From Kitagawia praeruptora (Eukaryota > Streptophyta > Magnoliopsida > Apiales > Apiaceae): a stretch of DNA of 64,000 nucleotides. Made by a program: the position numbers and the translations under genes. Shown here piece after piece: positions 1-12,812 of this stretch (positions are counted from its first letter, which is position 1; each line of letters starts with the position of its first letter). The stretch spans positions 63,855,001 to 63,919,000 of the forward strand of contig CM075346.1 of NCBI GenBank assembly GCA_037693485.1, in the 5' to 3' direction. Under the pieces are notes generated by a model. That model saw nothing but the letters and a program-made list of their open reading frames with translations. It was not told where the DNA came from and made no database searches.

Positions 1-702
1 ATTATTATTATGGCGATTATTATTATTTAGAATAAATAGGAAATTGTAGTAAGTGGGCCAAAATGAAAGCTTAAATAATCATGCATGACTTAGTTAGATG
101 GACTTAGATTAAAATTTAGTATAGTGATATTAAGCCCACTAAAAGCCCAAGTGTGTAGCTAATTTATTTTATCTATTTAAGTGTGTAATCAAAGAGAAGA
201 GATCATTATCTCTTTTACTTGCAAACACCGAGAGAAAATTAGAGAGAGAAAGAAAAACAAATACACCTCATCTTCTTTTTCCTCCATTAAAACAAACCTT
301 CAAAAGCTTATATCTAATAATACCATGGGTTGATCTTACATGCAATTTGATATTTGTGAAGCTCTCTAAAAACTCTTCAAATCAACATCCATATTTAGGG
401 GTTTTCAAGAATTGGATTTTCAATCAAGTTCTAACATTGTTTTTTCAAAAGAGGGTATGAATTTTATACCTCTAAAACCTTTTGATCATGTTTTAAATTC
501 TGTTAATATTGATTTTGTTGAAAATTTTATTTTGGAATTAGGGTTTTATTTTTGTGGTTTATTTAGTAGTAATCAGTGATTTTAAAAGGGGTAATTAAGG
601 GTTAATTATTGGAATTGTGGTTTGGGGGAGTTTTGTTGGTTGCATGTCGGGGTAGAGTCGGAGACGCCTCGGAGGCGGCGTCGGAGATGGCCGACGGTGG
701 TG

Positions 703-1035
703 ATCGAGGGCAGGAGAGAGAGAGAGAGATTGAATGGGGTTTGGGAGAGAGACGAGAGAAGATAGAGAGACGGAGGCGCGGGGAGGGAGAGAGATCGATG
801 GGGAGAGATTGAGAGAAGAGCGAGAGATTGAGGGAGGAAGAGAGATCGAGGGAGTGAGATAGAGAGATGGAGGTCGAGAGATTGAGAGAGATTGCGAGAG
901 AGAGACGACGACGAGGAAGGTCGAGAGGGAGGAGTGAGCGAGAGGGGGTTAAGGCGGAGAGAGAGAGAGAGAGAGAGAGAAGAGAGATTGAAGAGAGAGA
1001 GACAGACGAGAGAAGGAGGGAGGGAGAGAGAGGGT
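703..1035. repeat. GA-rich low-complexity tract in the 5' LTR
   Basis: Long runs of GAGAGA with interspersed GGAGGG give a strongly purine-biased + strand. This lies beyond the point where the 3' LTR is truncated, so it cannot be checked against a second copy. Apparent Arg/Glu-rich or Ser/Leu-rich ORFs here are composition artefacts. Confidence 0.75.
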
Positions 1036-1739
1036 TTCGCCGGAGGACGGCGGTGGTCGGCGGCCGCCGGTCGGCGGTGGAGTGCAGTGGTCGGGAAGGA
1101 GATAAGTGGGAGAGGGTATTAATTGTTTTAATTTGCATAATTGTAATAAACTTGATAAAAATAAAATGATAAATTATTGACTAATTGTGTATTACATGAT
1201 TAATTGTGGACTTGGTTGATAATTAGGATACATTATAATTGGAATTAAGATTTGATTTAAAAGAAAATTGTGATTTAATAAATATGGGTATTTGATTTAA
1301 GATTTATAATTTGTGTAATTAGTGATTAAAGAATTGTTTTTAGCAAAAAGATACTACCAAATTGTTTTAAAATCGGTTAAAGATGAAAGTCTTGTAATTG
1401 TAGCATTAAATCGATTCTCACTTATTTTGAGAATTTATGAGGATTCCTTGGAATAAATTATATAGAAATATCACCTAGTTCGAGTTAATTTTATAAATTC
1501 CTCCTTGTTGATATATTATAACGGATTTAAATTGAAATAAATAGGGAGTAATATTATTATTTTCTGAAAAGGACTTATAAATTTTTGAGGATTTTAAAAT
1601 ATTGATACGAGTCAAATTAATTTAGAGATGCGAGGTAACTTATTTATATGAGAAGTGCGAGTTTAATAATTAATCAAATTAGTGACTTTCGTCAGGAAAT
1701 GAGAATTTTGATAGATAGTGAAGACCTTATAAAAATATA

Positions 1740-2022
1740 CTTCCTCCATCTTTTTCATTTCTTTACAATTTCTATTTTGGGCCGTCCATTCCATTTCTTT
1801 ACATTACTAAAAATAGTAACTTTTAACAATAAAATACATTATTACATCCACTACTTCATTCCACTTTTTCAACACTTTACACTATTACACCCACTACTTC
1901 ATTTATTTTAACAATAAAATCACTATTACACTCACTACTTCATTTATTTTAACAATATTACACCCACTATCTTGATCTCCGTGCAAAAAGCAAATGTAAA
2001 GAACTCCAACGGACGGAGGGAG
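1740..2022. mobile_element. Stowaway-type MITE inside the Tekay LTR
   Basis: This 283-bp element starts CTTCCTCCATC and ends GGACGGAGGGAG. It is flanked by TA (1738-1739 and 2023-2024). Its interior has the phrases 'ttacacccactacttc' and 'aacaataaaat', also seen inverted in the MITE at 25566-25848. TA target duplications and CTCCCTCCGTCC-like ends mark Stowaway (Tc1/mariner) MITEs. It inserted after the retrotransposon. Confidence 0.8.
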
Positions 2023-3337
2023 TACTTCTTTTATTCGAGTTATGTCTTTAAATAATTAATTTAGCGCCATATATTTTAGAATAAATAGAGACCTTTAAGT
2101 TTAGAAATTTTCCCTACGATTAAACAGAGCGAGACTTTCACGAATAATTGCATTTGATTTGCATAATGTATAAAACTCGAGATATTAAAATTAATAGGTG
2201 AACGCGAATAGAGCCTCCATTTAATTATGAATAAGGCGTTAGTGAGACTTTTACCTTATGAGAATATCTTAAATTATATATTTTCGAGAATTATTTGATT
2301 ATCAATGACATGATTATCGATTTATGTGACATTTCATGATTAACTCCTTACCCGAGTACTAAAATAGTTTTGATAGTTAATTAAGGAATTTCTTTCTGAG
2401 ACTTGAGACAATTGCTCGTGGGTAACGCATTTATTTTTCGGTAGAGTTTAACGTCGATACAGAGGCAAGTTCATTCCTAACCTAACTCTCGGAAACTTTG
2501 TATTTCTGTTCGTATTATTTCATTTATTGATTATTTTCGAGCTATCAATTATGAGATTTATTTGCTGCTCTTTATGATGCAATAATTTCTTTTGAGCATT
2601 ATTTCTCGTTAAATATTACGATACTGTTAATTTAGTTTACTTGCGAATTATACTCCCTATAGCGTAGAGGCAAATTCGTTGCTATCGGGTCGGTCTCATT
2701 AATTCGAGAAGACTATTATTTTGATTCAGTGAAACTAATCCCATTCGTTCGAGATAGTTAAATTTATTCTTTTCGGTTGAATTTATTGTACAAATTCAAC
2801 ATTAATTTATTGATTATCTTTTAGTTGATTCATCTTTCGAATCAATCGATAGGAGTTATAAAACGTGGATCGTTAGAAGGTTTATTCATTGATCAAGTAA
2901 AAGCATTCTATTTAACGTTCATCAATTGTGAGTATTACAAATATTCGAGTGGTACTATTTGTTCAGTACGACTCATCATATTTTGTTTTGAGACTATTCT
3001 CATCAGTTCGAGATAGTTGCCCTTCTTGTCAAGGGTTGGCACTTTGTTCGTGTCAGCCAATTTAAATATGTTTATTGAGAGTTACATCAGTCCATTTTTC
3101 GGATTGGTGATACATTGAGTAAAACTGGCAGTCCGCCAGATCAATTAAATATTTCCTGTGAAGTTTATCTCAAAGTATCAGTTCATGAAATGTTCGGGAA
3201 TTCTGTATTCTACTGGTAAATTTTGGGAAAGAGGCCCATTATAGAGAAAGAGAGACTCGTGAACCGTTTTAAGGACACGAGAATATTTAGGCACTATGAT
3301 GCCAGGGTTGATATAATCACCCATTATGATGCTAGCA

Positions 3338-3340
<3 letters not shown>

Positions 3341-3368
<28 letters not shown>
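3341..3368. repeat. (TA)n microsatellite
   Basis: A run of about 14 AT dinucleotides inside the Tekay LTR. Confidence 0.9.
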
Positions 3369-4033
3369 TCGTTGATATCGTATTGTAGCCGTGATCGGGC
3401 GAAGTGCGGTGTCATTGGAGGACGGTATTCCCGGTCGGATAGTTGATCGCCCTACCGAGATACCGAAAGGATGGAAGACCAGTTATTCTTTTATCATTAG
3501 TCATCAGAGTTTCACAAAAAGAGTCATTTCGAGTATTCTATTTTCGAGACGAGTCTTGAGTCAATTTTTCAGAGTTCTGATGTCTTATCTGTTTATTTAA
3601 ATTTCGAGTAATTCTTTCGGTATATATTACTATATTTATGTACCGAGAAAGGAGAGAATTTGTTGAGCACCATAGTTGCTCACTCTTGCTTAACAACATT
3701 TGTTCAACTGTCAAGAAAGAAAGATGTGAGACGTCCAGCCAGGGATCCAGAGGCAAGGGAAAAGCTCCAGGCTATGCTGACAAGGACTAGAATGACCAGC
3801 TGGAACCTTTTATCTTTTCTACCTTTATAGACTTTTGAAGGATTTTATTCGGAGATGTAATAATCGAATTGTAATAAAGTGTGAGGCCGATCTTGGATCT
3901 GTGGAGTGGAACTACTCCGCTCCGTTGTAATAAAGATTTTATTATTATTGAGCTAACGTGTGTTGCAGGATGCTGAGACCTGATGTAACGACCCGGGTCC
4001 CCGGACAGGGCGGATTTGGGGGCGTCACAGCGT

Positions 4034-4045
4034 TGGTATCAGAGC
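4034..4045 (+). other. Primer-binding site of the Tekay-like element
   Basis: TGGTATCAGAGC lies four bases after the LTR end. This is the classic plant LTR-retrotransposon PBS complementary to the 3' end of initiator methionine tRNA. Confidence 0.9.
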
Positions 4046-4073
4046 GTTAGTTATATTTTTAGGAATCGTACGA

Positions 4074-5017
4074 GCCTAGAATTATAACGCGACGTGAGAG
4101 TTTAGAGATATGTTGCGATGTTGAAACTTTAGCACTAAGTGCCTTTCGCCCTTATATAATGTTGTGACCGAAGTTCCTTGTGCTTTTGTAGATGACTACT
4201 CCAGGACTTGATGATTTCTGCTCAGCTAGAGACAGATCTCCTACACCTTACCCTTAGGGACCCCTAGATCCCAGTTCAGGGTCAGACAGTGATCCACCTG
4301 AGGAGATTGTACCGATGGACAGTGACTCGGAGGACTCTTCTACCCGGATTCTTACACCTTCTCCACCTCATGTGATAGACTTGGTTTATTCTCCTAACCA
4401 TATCGTAGAGGTAGCTGATTCTCCTGTGCCAGTGATTGACTTAGAGGCACCTACTCCAGAGATTGAGCAGCCAGCTCAGATTCCAGTATCTACCATGACT
4501 GCAGAGACTACTATGATGTTTGCTCCCGAGATGTTCAGATTTGGGACACCCGAGCCTATTACTTCTGAGACGATTGATGAGGGCCTAGAATTATAACGCG
4601 ACGTGAGAGTTTAGAGATATATTGTGATGTTGAAACTTTAGCACTAAGTGCCTTTCGCCCTTATATAAGTGTATTTATATAAGTATCTAATCGATTAGAA
4701 CCTGTTGTGATCGAAGTTCCTTGTGCTTTTGTAGATGACTACTCCAGGACTTGATGATTTCCGCTCAGCTAGAGACAGATCTCCTACACCTTACCCTCAG
4801 GGACCCCTAGATCCCAGTTCAGGGTCAAATAGTGATCCATCTGAGGAGATTGTACCGATGGACAGCGACTCGGAGGACTCTTCTATCCGGATTCTTACAC
4901 CTTCTCCACCTCATGTGATAGACTTGGTTTATTCTCCTGACCATATCGTAGAGGTAGCTGATTCTCCTGTGCCAGTGATTGACTTAGAGGCACCTACTCC
5001 AAAGATTGAGCAGCCAA
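4074..5017 (+). repeat. Imperfect tandem duplication of about 0.5 kb downstream of the PBS
   Basis: Copy 1 (4074-4582) and copy 2 (4583-5017) both start GCCTAGAATTATAACGCGAC. Both run through the same leader and the same start of the extra ORF. Copy 2 has an extra ~34 bases in the leader before the ATG. It also breaks off at 'gagcagccaa', where it joins 'tttcgcccg' and skips the stretch that follows in copy 1. The duplication explains why the ORF appears twice. Confidence 0.85.
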
Positions 5018-5668
5018 CTTTCGCCCGTCCGTACTGAGACCTTACCTAGCTTATCTGCTCCAGTGACTAGAGTTGATACACCTTCCAGAGTATCAGCTTT
5101 TGTTGACTTGTTTGCTACTCCAGTGCCGGTGTATGCTGCAGCTCCTACAATCCCTACTATACCTGACTACATGTTTCCACCTGTCAGTGCTACTCCTACT
5201 TGTGATACTGCTCCATCTGCCCCTACCATACCTGCACCTGTTCCTGCTCAACCTCTAGTGGCTACTACTATTGTTGGTTTGCCACCTGCTCCCTCGGAGC
5301 ATCCTATTGTGGCTGGAGAGCCGGTACCTTGGCACATCCATCATACCCTGTTCCAGCAGTACCGTTGGTTATGGTCTCGTTATGAGGAGATCTTTGCCAC
5401 TAGGGATGGTATTCTCCGACTGTTGTCTGTTCCAGATCCTATTACCGTGCATCATGGAGGTAGTCTGTTGGTGAGAGATATACCTATGGAGATTGTGCAT
5501 CAGATAGCCCTGACTGTGTTGACCGGGTTTCAGACTGACTTAGCTACTTTGCCGTCATCTAGTACCGGACAGATTGATCGCACCAGAGTTTCTACCCTGA
5601 TCTCAGACATCATTGCAGAGTTCCATAGGAGAGTGGGCGAGATGTTTGCCCATGATGGTTCGACTTGA
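4192..5668 (+). pseudogene. Additional sense ORF between PBS and gag of the Tekay-like element (broken)
   Basis: No function is recognised. The reading frame starts at ATG 4192 (copy 1) or 4735 (copy 2), both opening MTTPGLDDF. Copy 1 has an in-frame TAG at 4255-4257. Copy 2 reads CAG there, but shifts frame near 5017, where the duplication ends. The continuing frame runs to a stop at 5666-5668. The product would be rich in Pro, Ser, Thr and acidic residues, with repeated 'VIDL' phrases. A more ordered C-terminal ~110 residues contain a 'WSRYEEIF' stretch and helix-like segments. It lies entirely within the retrotransposon leader, same strand as gag-pol. Extra ORFs are known in some plant Gypsy elements, but I cannot assign this one. 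The duplication, stop and frameshift make this copy non-functional. Confidence 0.6.
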
Positions 5669-6486
5669 CTTGCTGTTGACTTAGTATAGTCTTTTTGGTT
5701 TTAGGGGATGACATATATCTACGCTTGTGCATTCCCATCTTTTGGTTAGCATGTATATTATAGCTAGTGGTGACCCGCTTTTTGGTATGGCGTCATGATA
5801 GATCTTTCTGTATAGGGTGCACATATTCTGTTGATCGAAGTATTCGACGTAGTTGACTCTATGCCCAGCTTGTTGGGTAGTTATCTTATTATCTTTCCGT
5901 ACTAGCATGACAGTAGATGTTCCACGATGTATTTATATTCTGATGATGGGTCTGTATTATTATGATGATGTATTCAGTATTATGACCTGGACTGTACCAG
6001 TATGGTACCTTGTGATATATATATTATGATCTGCTAGTAGTACTATTATCTTATCTTATCTGTGGTAGAACTGTATTATGCTAAAAGAGCATGCTAGATT
6101 ATTTCCCATGATACTCCTGATATAGTAAATTCTTTTCAGATACTGCAACTTAAAATGAGTTAAAAAAAGGGAGTTTTCGAAAACCAAGGATTAAAATGAC
6201 GATTGAGTTTTAGGACTTAAAGATTTTATAAGAATTACCAGTAAAACCTGAATTAGTTTCGTTTCACGAGTACCCTGAACCTTTTTATAATAAGGAAAAA
6301 GAGTAACTGTTTTATAAATAGACAAAGAGAAAATCATGATTTTGAGTATGGGTTACTTTGAGAAACTAGAGATTTTGACCAAGTAAATAATTGTGAATGC
6401 CTGTCATAACTGTGCCAGCAATGGTGTCATATAACTGCATACCTGTGATATAATATACCATATTGTATTCGCTCTTATAGAAAAAG
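5669..6486 (+). other. Non-coding leader between the extra ORF and gag
   Basis: About 0.8 kb of AT-rich sequence inside the retrotransposon. No ORF, RNA gene or repeat is recognised. Confidence 0.6.
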
Positions 6487-9400
6487 ATGCCACCTAAGAG
6501 AGGAAGACCCCCAAGAAACCCTCGTCCTCAACTTGAAGTGAATCTAGAGAATGAGGTTCCACCTCGGAACCCAGTTCCTAACCCGGTTCCAAACCCGGAA
6601 CCAGAACCCGCTCAGAATCCAAACCAGAACAATAACCCGATGAACCTGCTTTTGGACTTTCTTCTTCAGCATGCCCAGAACCCTCAGCCTCAGCAGAACC
6701 CAAATCCAGTGGGAGGAAATCCACCTCCAGCTCAACTGACTCATGCCACAGTGACTTTCAAATCATTTTGTTAACTCGAATAACTTGTAGAAGGGGGGTT
6801 GAATACAAGTTATATAATCGTGTCTAATTTTTGCTTGGTTATATAAACAAGAATAAACGAATGAATCAAACTGTTTGTATTAATAAGATCAAATACAAAC
6901 TCTACCAAAGGTGTACAAATACCTTTAGCAGCTGCTGACAAAATAAAATTCTCTCTGTTTGTTTCGAACTCTCGAATACAAACCATATACAGAGCTACGC
7001 ACACGAACTTATGACTCACGTACAACTCACTCTTTACAATGATATTAAGAGAGTATTTATAATGCTACCTATCAACTAATCACAGAAAGATAATCTATAC
7101 ATGACAATGTTCTACCGTCCAGTTGATAGTTTCCATCAATAGAAAATTCTTTTCTTCATAAAATCTTCTTGCTTGTTCCTCAAACAAAGATCCTGTTTTA
7201 TAGCACTTACCAGTTTCTGTAGCATCCATAATGACATCATCAGTAACATGACTGATATCAGGATTCCATCTTGCATCAGGATCTGACCATCCCATCAGTA
7301 CTTGATCAGTATTTAACTTGACGTATCAGGATTCAATCTCAGTTCCTGACATGTAGTACTCGATGCACTATTCATTCCTGACTAAACTTTACAGATAACT
7401 GTCTAACACATATTTCCTATACAAAGTGCTAAATCCTTTATAAATCAGGATATAAAAGAAGTATAAGTAAAATTCTATTCTTAACATCACAACTCATGAA
7501 TTATTCCTAACATATTTAAATCTCTGAACCAACCTGAGTTTAAGGGTACCACTAACCTCGTGGAGGCCAGAATTTGGTTACGTGAAATAGAGAAGACTTT
7601 TGAGATTGTGGGAGTAGAGGAGGATAAGAAGATAGTGTTTGCAGCATACATGTTAAAAGGTGAAGCCAACTATTGGTGGGAAGCAAAGAGGACTTTGGAG
7701 GGCAATTCGGTTATTCCATGGACCAGATTCACGACCCTGTTTCTAGAGAGGTATTTTCCCAAGTATCTAGAGAACCAAATGGAGATCAAATTCTTAGAAC
7801 TCAAGCAAGGGACGATGACTGTTGCGGACTACGAAGCCAAGTTTACAGAACTCTCAAGGTTTGTACCCTATCATGTGGACACTGAGGAGAAGAGAGCCAA
7901 GCGTTTCCAGCAAGGGCTGAAGCCCTGGATCCAGAATCGAGTTGCCGTATTTGAGATCACCAACTATGCAACCTTGGTTCAGAAAGCGGCTATAGTTGAG
8001 AGTGAAAGTGAATTGTACCCAAAGGACAAAGATGGTAAGAAGCGGAAGTTTCAGAGTGGTGGAAGCAGTTTTGTGAAGAGATCTGATAATCGTAGTGACA
8101 AGAGGCCGTTTGTGAAGAGAGAGGATAGATGCTCAGATACTAAGAGAATTGGGAACCACGACACCAGAGGAAGCAATCAGAGGACCAAACCTCAGCAGGC
8201 AGTGAACGTGATGCAAGGAAGACCACCACTGCCAGAGTGCAAGACATGTGGGAGGAAACACCCTGGACCCTGCCAACAAGCCACCGTGAACTGCTACAAC
8301 TGTGGACATAAGGGTCATTATGCTTCTAGTTACAAGGATAAATCTGTCACCTGCTTCAACTGTGGAAAGAAAGGTCACATGTCCCGAGATTGCCGATAGA
8401 CTGCTAAGGAAAATCTAGTGCCTCGACTCACAGCACCTCCCAGCAACAAGCCGATAACAAGAACTTTCAACATGACAGTAAGAGATGCTATTGATGACAG
8501 TGATGTGATTGCAGGTACGCTTCTAGTCAATTTTGAGGATGCATGTGTTCTAGTTGATTCTGGCGCTACCAAATCTTTTACTTCTGAGAACTTCATGAAT
8601 AAGCTTAATCTTGAGTCTGTACCCTTAGAGGGAATTCTGAGCATAGAAGTAGCAAATCAGGAAGTCATTCCAGTAAACCGTTTGTGCCCGAACTGTTCTA
8701 TAGAGATTCAGGGTCAACGTTTCGACGCAGACCTCATTCCCTTTAAGTTAGGGGAATTCGACGTAATCTTATGGATGGATTGGTTAGCACGTTACGATGC
8801 CCAAATCGATTGTTGTCGGAAGAAGGTTAGCTTAAGTGGACCTAACGGTATGAGAATCCCATTTCGCGGACGTAAACCAGCTAAAGATTTTCTATCAATA
8901 ATTCAAGCTAAGAGACTACTTCGACAAGGATGTCAAGCTTATCTGGCTCATGTGATAGATACCAAGAAGCAAACCCCTACCATTGATGAGATTCCGGTAG
9001 TCAATCAGTTTAAAGATGTTTTTTCCGATGACTTGCCCGGAATGCCTACAGACCGAGAGATAGAATTCACAATTGATCTAGCACCATGAACCGCACCCAT
9101 CTCAAAAGCACCTTACAGGATGACACCAGTAGAAATGAAGGAATTGGCAACATAATTGCAAGAGTTACTTGAAAAAGGTGTAATCAGACCTAGTGTATCC
9201 CCGTGGGGAGCTCCAGTTTTGTTCGTGAAGAAGAAGGACGGATCTATGCGGCTATGTATCGATTATCGCGAACTGAACAAGATGACTATCAAGAACAGGT
9301 ACCCTCTGCCTAGAATCGACGATCTGTTTGATGAGCTTAAGGGAGCTACTCAATTTTCGAAGATTGATTTGAGATCAGGCTATCATCAACTAAAGATCAA

Positions 9401-11873
9401 GCCTGGGGATATTCCTAAGACTGCCTTTAGAACCCAATACGGCCATTATGAGTTTCTAGTTATGTCTTTTAGATTGACGAATGCTCCAGCTGCTTTTATG
9501 GACTTAATGAATCATGTGTTCAAGAGATACTTGGATAAGTTCGTGATTGTATTTAATGATGACATTCTCATTTACTCGAAGTCTCCTGAAGATCATGCAG
9601 AACATCTCCGTCTAGTTTTGGAAGCACTGAGGAAGGAAAAGTTGTATGCTAAATTTTTGAAGTGCGAATTCTGGTTGAAAGAAGTTCAGTTTTTAGGACA
9701 TATTGTGAGCGGTGAAGGAATTTCTATAGACCCCGCTAAGATAGAAGCCGTAGCAGATTGGGAGAGACCCAAGACTCCAATAGAGGTTAGAAGTTTCCTT
9801 GGACTAGCTGGTTATTATCGCAGATTCGTGGAAGATTTCTCAAAGATAGCTACGCCACTGACTCGACTTACCAGGAAGAGTGAAAAGTTTAAGTGGACCC
9901 CTAAGTGTGAAGACAGCTTTCAGGAATTGAAGAAGAGACTAACAACTGCTCCAGTTTTGACCTTACCAGATGAAAACAGTGATTTCGTGATTTTCAGCGA
10001 TGCTTCTCACAAAGGTTTAGGATGTGTATTGATGCAGCACGGGAAAGTAATAGCTTACGCTTCTCGTCAGTTGAAGGAATATGAATCCCGATACCCTACT
10101 CACGACTTAGAACTTGCTGCCATTGTTTTTGCACTCAAGATTTGGAGACATTACCTTTATGGAGAGAAATGCGAGATATTCACAGACCATAAGAGCTTAA
10201 AGTACATATTCACCCAGAAGGAATTGAACATGAGACAAAGAAGATGGTTGGAATAGATCAAAGACTACGACTGCTCGATAAATTACCACCCAGGAAAAGC
10301 TAATGTTATAGCTGATGCTTTAAGTAGAAAGGAAAGACTCAACTTGTTGACAACCTCAGAAGAGTTAGTCAGAGAATTCGAAAAGATGGAGTTAGAAGTC
10401 AAGGACCCAGTCCAAAACAATGAAAGAGTTTATACCATTCATTTTCAACCAGAGCTGTTAGGGAAGATTCGCCGTTGTCAGGAGCAAGTAATGGAAGAAA
10501 GAAGATCAGAGTTGACAGGAGAAGAATTTCTAAGTTTAAAAGATGATAAGGGGATTAAGCGATTTGCATCGAGAATTTGGGTTCCTAATGTTACAGAATT
10601 GAAGGAAGAAATCATGAGTGAAGCACATAATTCGAGATATTCCATTCGCCCAGGGACGAAAATGTACCAAGACATCAAGCAGAATTATTGGTGGCCTAAC
10701 ATGAAAAGAGAAATTGCAGAATGGGTAAGCAAGTGTTTGACCTGTCAGAGAGTGAAAGCAGAACATCAACGACCCAGTGGATTACTCCAATCATTAGAGA
10801 TTCCAGAGTGGAAATGGGCGCACATCACCATGGATTTTGTAGTAGGTTTACCTCGAACCAGAGTGAATCACGATACTATATGGGTTATAGTTCATAGACT
10901 TACGAAGTCCGCTCATTTTTTGCCGATCAGCGAAAGGTATTCAGTAGAAAGACTAGTAGGTCTGTATTTGAAGGAAGTGGTAGTTCGTCATGGAGTGCCT
11001 GTGTCAATAGTGTTAGACAGAGATGCCCATTTTACTTCTAGATTTTGGAAGAGTTTTCAAGAATGCCTTGGCACCAAGCTAAATCTGAGCACTGCCTATC
11101 ATCCGCAGATAGACGGACAGAGCGAAAGAACAATTCAGACGATAGAGGATATGCTGCGAGCTTGCGCCTTAGATTTCAAAGGAAGTTGGGATGATCATCT
11201 GCCGCTAGTGGAGTTTGCTTACAACAATAGCTATCACTCCAGCACTGGCATGGCCCCGTATGAAGCTTTATATGGAAGGAAGTGCAGATCTCCACTTTGT
11301 TGGGATGAAGTTGGTGAAAGAAGATTACTCGGGCCAGAAATGGTTCATCAGACAAAACAATCCTTAGAAACGATTCGGAAGAGATTAGTTGCTGCTCAAG
11401 ACCATCAGCGAAAGTATGCCGATCTGAAGAGAATAGATAAATCATTCGAGATAGGAGACAAAGTATTGCTAAAAATTTCTCCGTGGAAGGGAGTGATGAG
11501 ATTCGGAAAGAAACAGAAATTGAGTCCTAGGTACATTGGACCCTTTGAGATTCTTAAGAAGGTTGAAGTCGTGTCATATCAATTGGCCTTACCGCCAGAT
11601 CTTCAGCATGTTCATGATGTTTTCCACGTATCAATATTGAGAACTTATCATCCTGACCATCGACACGTGTTAGAATATGAACCCATCGATGTCAAAGCCG
11701 ACCTGACCTACGTGGAGCAACCAGTGAAGATTGTGGACTATAAAGTGCATGAGCTGCGAAATAAGAAAATAAATTTAGTAAAAGTAATTTGGAGAAACCG
11801 TCAAATTCAGGAAGCCACTTGGGAGCTTGAGAATGAAATGCGTATTAAATACCCTGAGTTGTTTAGCCCTTAA
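6487..11873 (+). pseudogene. Tekay-like chromovirus gag-pol polyprotein, interrupted and with four in-frame stops
   Basis: The frame opens MPPKRGRPPRN at 6487, is broken by a solo LTR (6769-7512), and resumes at 7518. Removing the insert plus one 5-bp target copy (749 bp) restores frame. Order: gag core (7560-8000); three zinc-knuckle-like motifs (8240-8396), the middle one lacking its last Cys; aspartic protease with DSGATKSF (~8560); reverse transcriptase with FNDD in place of the usual F/Y-x-DD context (~9550); RNase H with FSDAS and TDHKSL (~9990-10200); integrase (10600-11300) with CLTC, DRDAHFTS and GQSERT; and a C-terminal chromodomain-like segment ending at 11873. Stops are TAG 8397, TGA 9087, TAA 9153 and TAG 10254, with no frameshift in pol. 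The integrase zinc finger has Arg where the second His is usual. The element is inactive. The chromodomain and integrase fit the Tekay/Del clade. Confidence 0.9.
6769..7512. mobile_element. Solo LTR (Copia-like) inserted in gag
   Basis: The 744-bp insert begins TGTTAACTCG and ends CCTAACA, with TGTTA/TAACA inverted ends. It is flanked by CATTT (6764-6768) and TATTT (7513-7517), a 5-bp target duplication with one mismatch. The early phrase 'agaaggggggttgaatac' is typical of plant Copia LTRs. No internal domain remains, so it arose by LTR-LTR recombination. 'ATCAG/GATCAG' phrases resemble the debris at 12813-12975. Strand is not determined. Confidence 0.8.
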
Positions 11874-11898
11874 TATTGATCCCGAGGGCGGAATCCTT

Positions 11899-11915
11899 TT
11901 AAGGGGGGGGGAGAC
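11899..11915 (+). other. Polypurine tract of the Tekay-like element
   Basis: TTAAGGGGGGGGGAGAC lies directly before the TGTAATAACC that starts the 3' LTR. It would prime plus-strand DNA synthesis. Confidence 0.85.
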
Positions 11916-12812
11916 TGTAATAACCGTAAAATTCTCATAATATTTTGAGTCTCTTTTCTTATTATACTATCGTAAGGTTTGAAATTCTGTTTTATTTATT
12001 AGAAGTGCATGCGAATATGTATATTTTATTTAGTGCACTACTAGACCCTAATAATTAATTAGTACAACACTATTTTATTATTGATCGGTGATTTATTGTT
12101 ACTATTATTATTATTATGGCAATTTTTATTATTTAGAATAAATAGGAAATTGTAGTAAGTGGGCCAAAATGAAAGCTTAAATAATCATGCATGACTTAGT
12201 TAGATGGACTTAGATTAAAATTTAGTATAGTGATATTAAGCCCACTAAAAGCCCAAGTATGTAGCTAATTTATTTTATCTATTTAAGGTTGTAATCAAAG
12301 AGAAGAGATCATTATCTCTTTTACTTGCAAACACCGAGAGAAAATTAGAGAGAGAAAGAAAAACAAATACACCTCATCTTCTTTTTCCTCCATTAAAACA
12401 AACCTTCAAAAGCTTATATCTAATAATACCATGGGTTGATCTTACATGCAATTTGATATTTGTGAAGCTCTCTAAAAACTCTTCAAATCAACATCCATAT
12501 TTAGGGTTTTCAAGAATTGGATTTTCAATCAAGTTCTAACATTGTTTTTTCAAAAGAGGGTATGAATTTTATACCTCTAAAACCTTTTGATCATGTTTTA
12601 AATTCTGTTAATATTGATTTTGTTGAAAATTTTATTTTGGAATTAGGGTTTTATTTTTGTGGTTGATTTAGTAGTAATCAATGATTTTAAAAGGGGTAAT
12701 TAGGGGTTAATTATTGGAATTGTGGTTTGGGGGAGTTTTGTTGGTTGCATGTCGGGGTGGAGGCGGAGACGCCTCGGAGGCGGCGTCGGAGACGGCCAAC
12801 GGTGGTGATCGA
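11916..12812 (+). mobile_element. 3' LTR of the Tekay-like element, truncated
   Basis: It begins TGTAATAACCG directly after the polypurine tract. From 12107 it matches the window start with about a dozen differences over ~700 bases. Similarity stops at about 12812, after 'ggtggtgatcga'. The remaining ~3.3 kb expected from the 5' copy is missing, replaced by unrelated LTR debris. Confidence 0.88.

Larger units (their letters stand above)
1..4029 (+). mobile_element. 5' LTR of a Tekay-like Ty3/Gypsy element, cut by the left window edge
   Basis: The first ~710 bases match 12107-12812 (the 3' LTR) with roughly a dozen differences by eye. Comparison with the 3' LTR start at 11916 implies about 190 bases lie outside the window, so the full LTR would be about 4.2 kb. 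The 3' end is fixed by a terminal GTCACA at 4029 followed three bases later by a primer-binding site. Long LTRs are usual in the Tekay/Del chromovirus clade. The LTR holds a purine-rich tract, a Stowaway MITE and a short TA microsatellite. No host gene is seen in it. The ORF-like stretches at 602-1169 are low-complexity products of the GA-rich tract. Confidence 0.85.

Noticed and set aside
602..1169. Overlapping ORFs on both strands (Ser/Leu-rich and Arg/Glu-rich)
   Set aside because: Translation of GA-rich low-complexity LTR sequence. No domain, and frames on both strands are open for compositional reasons.
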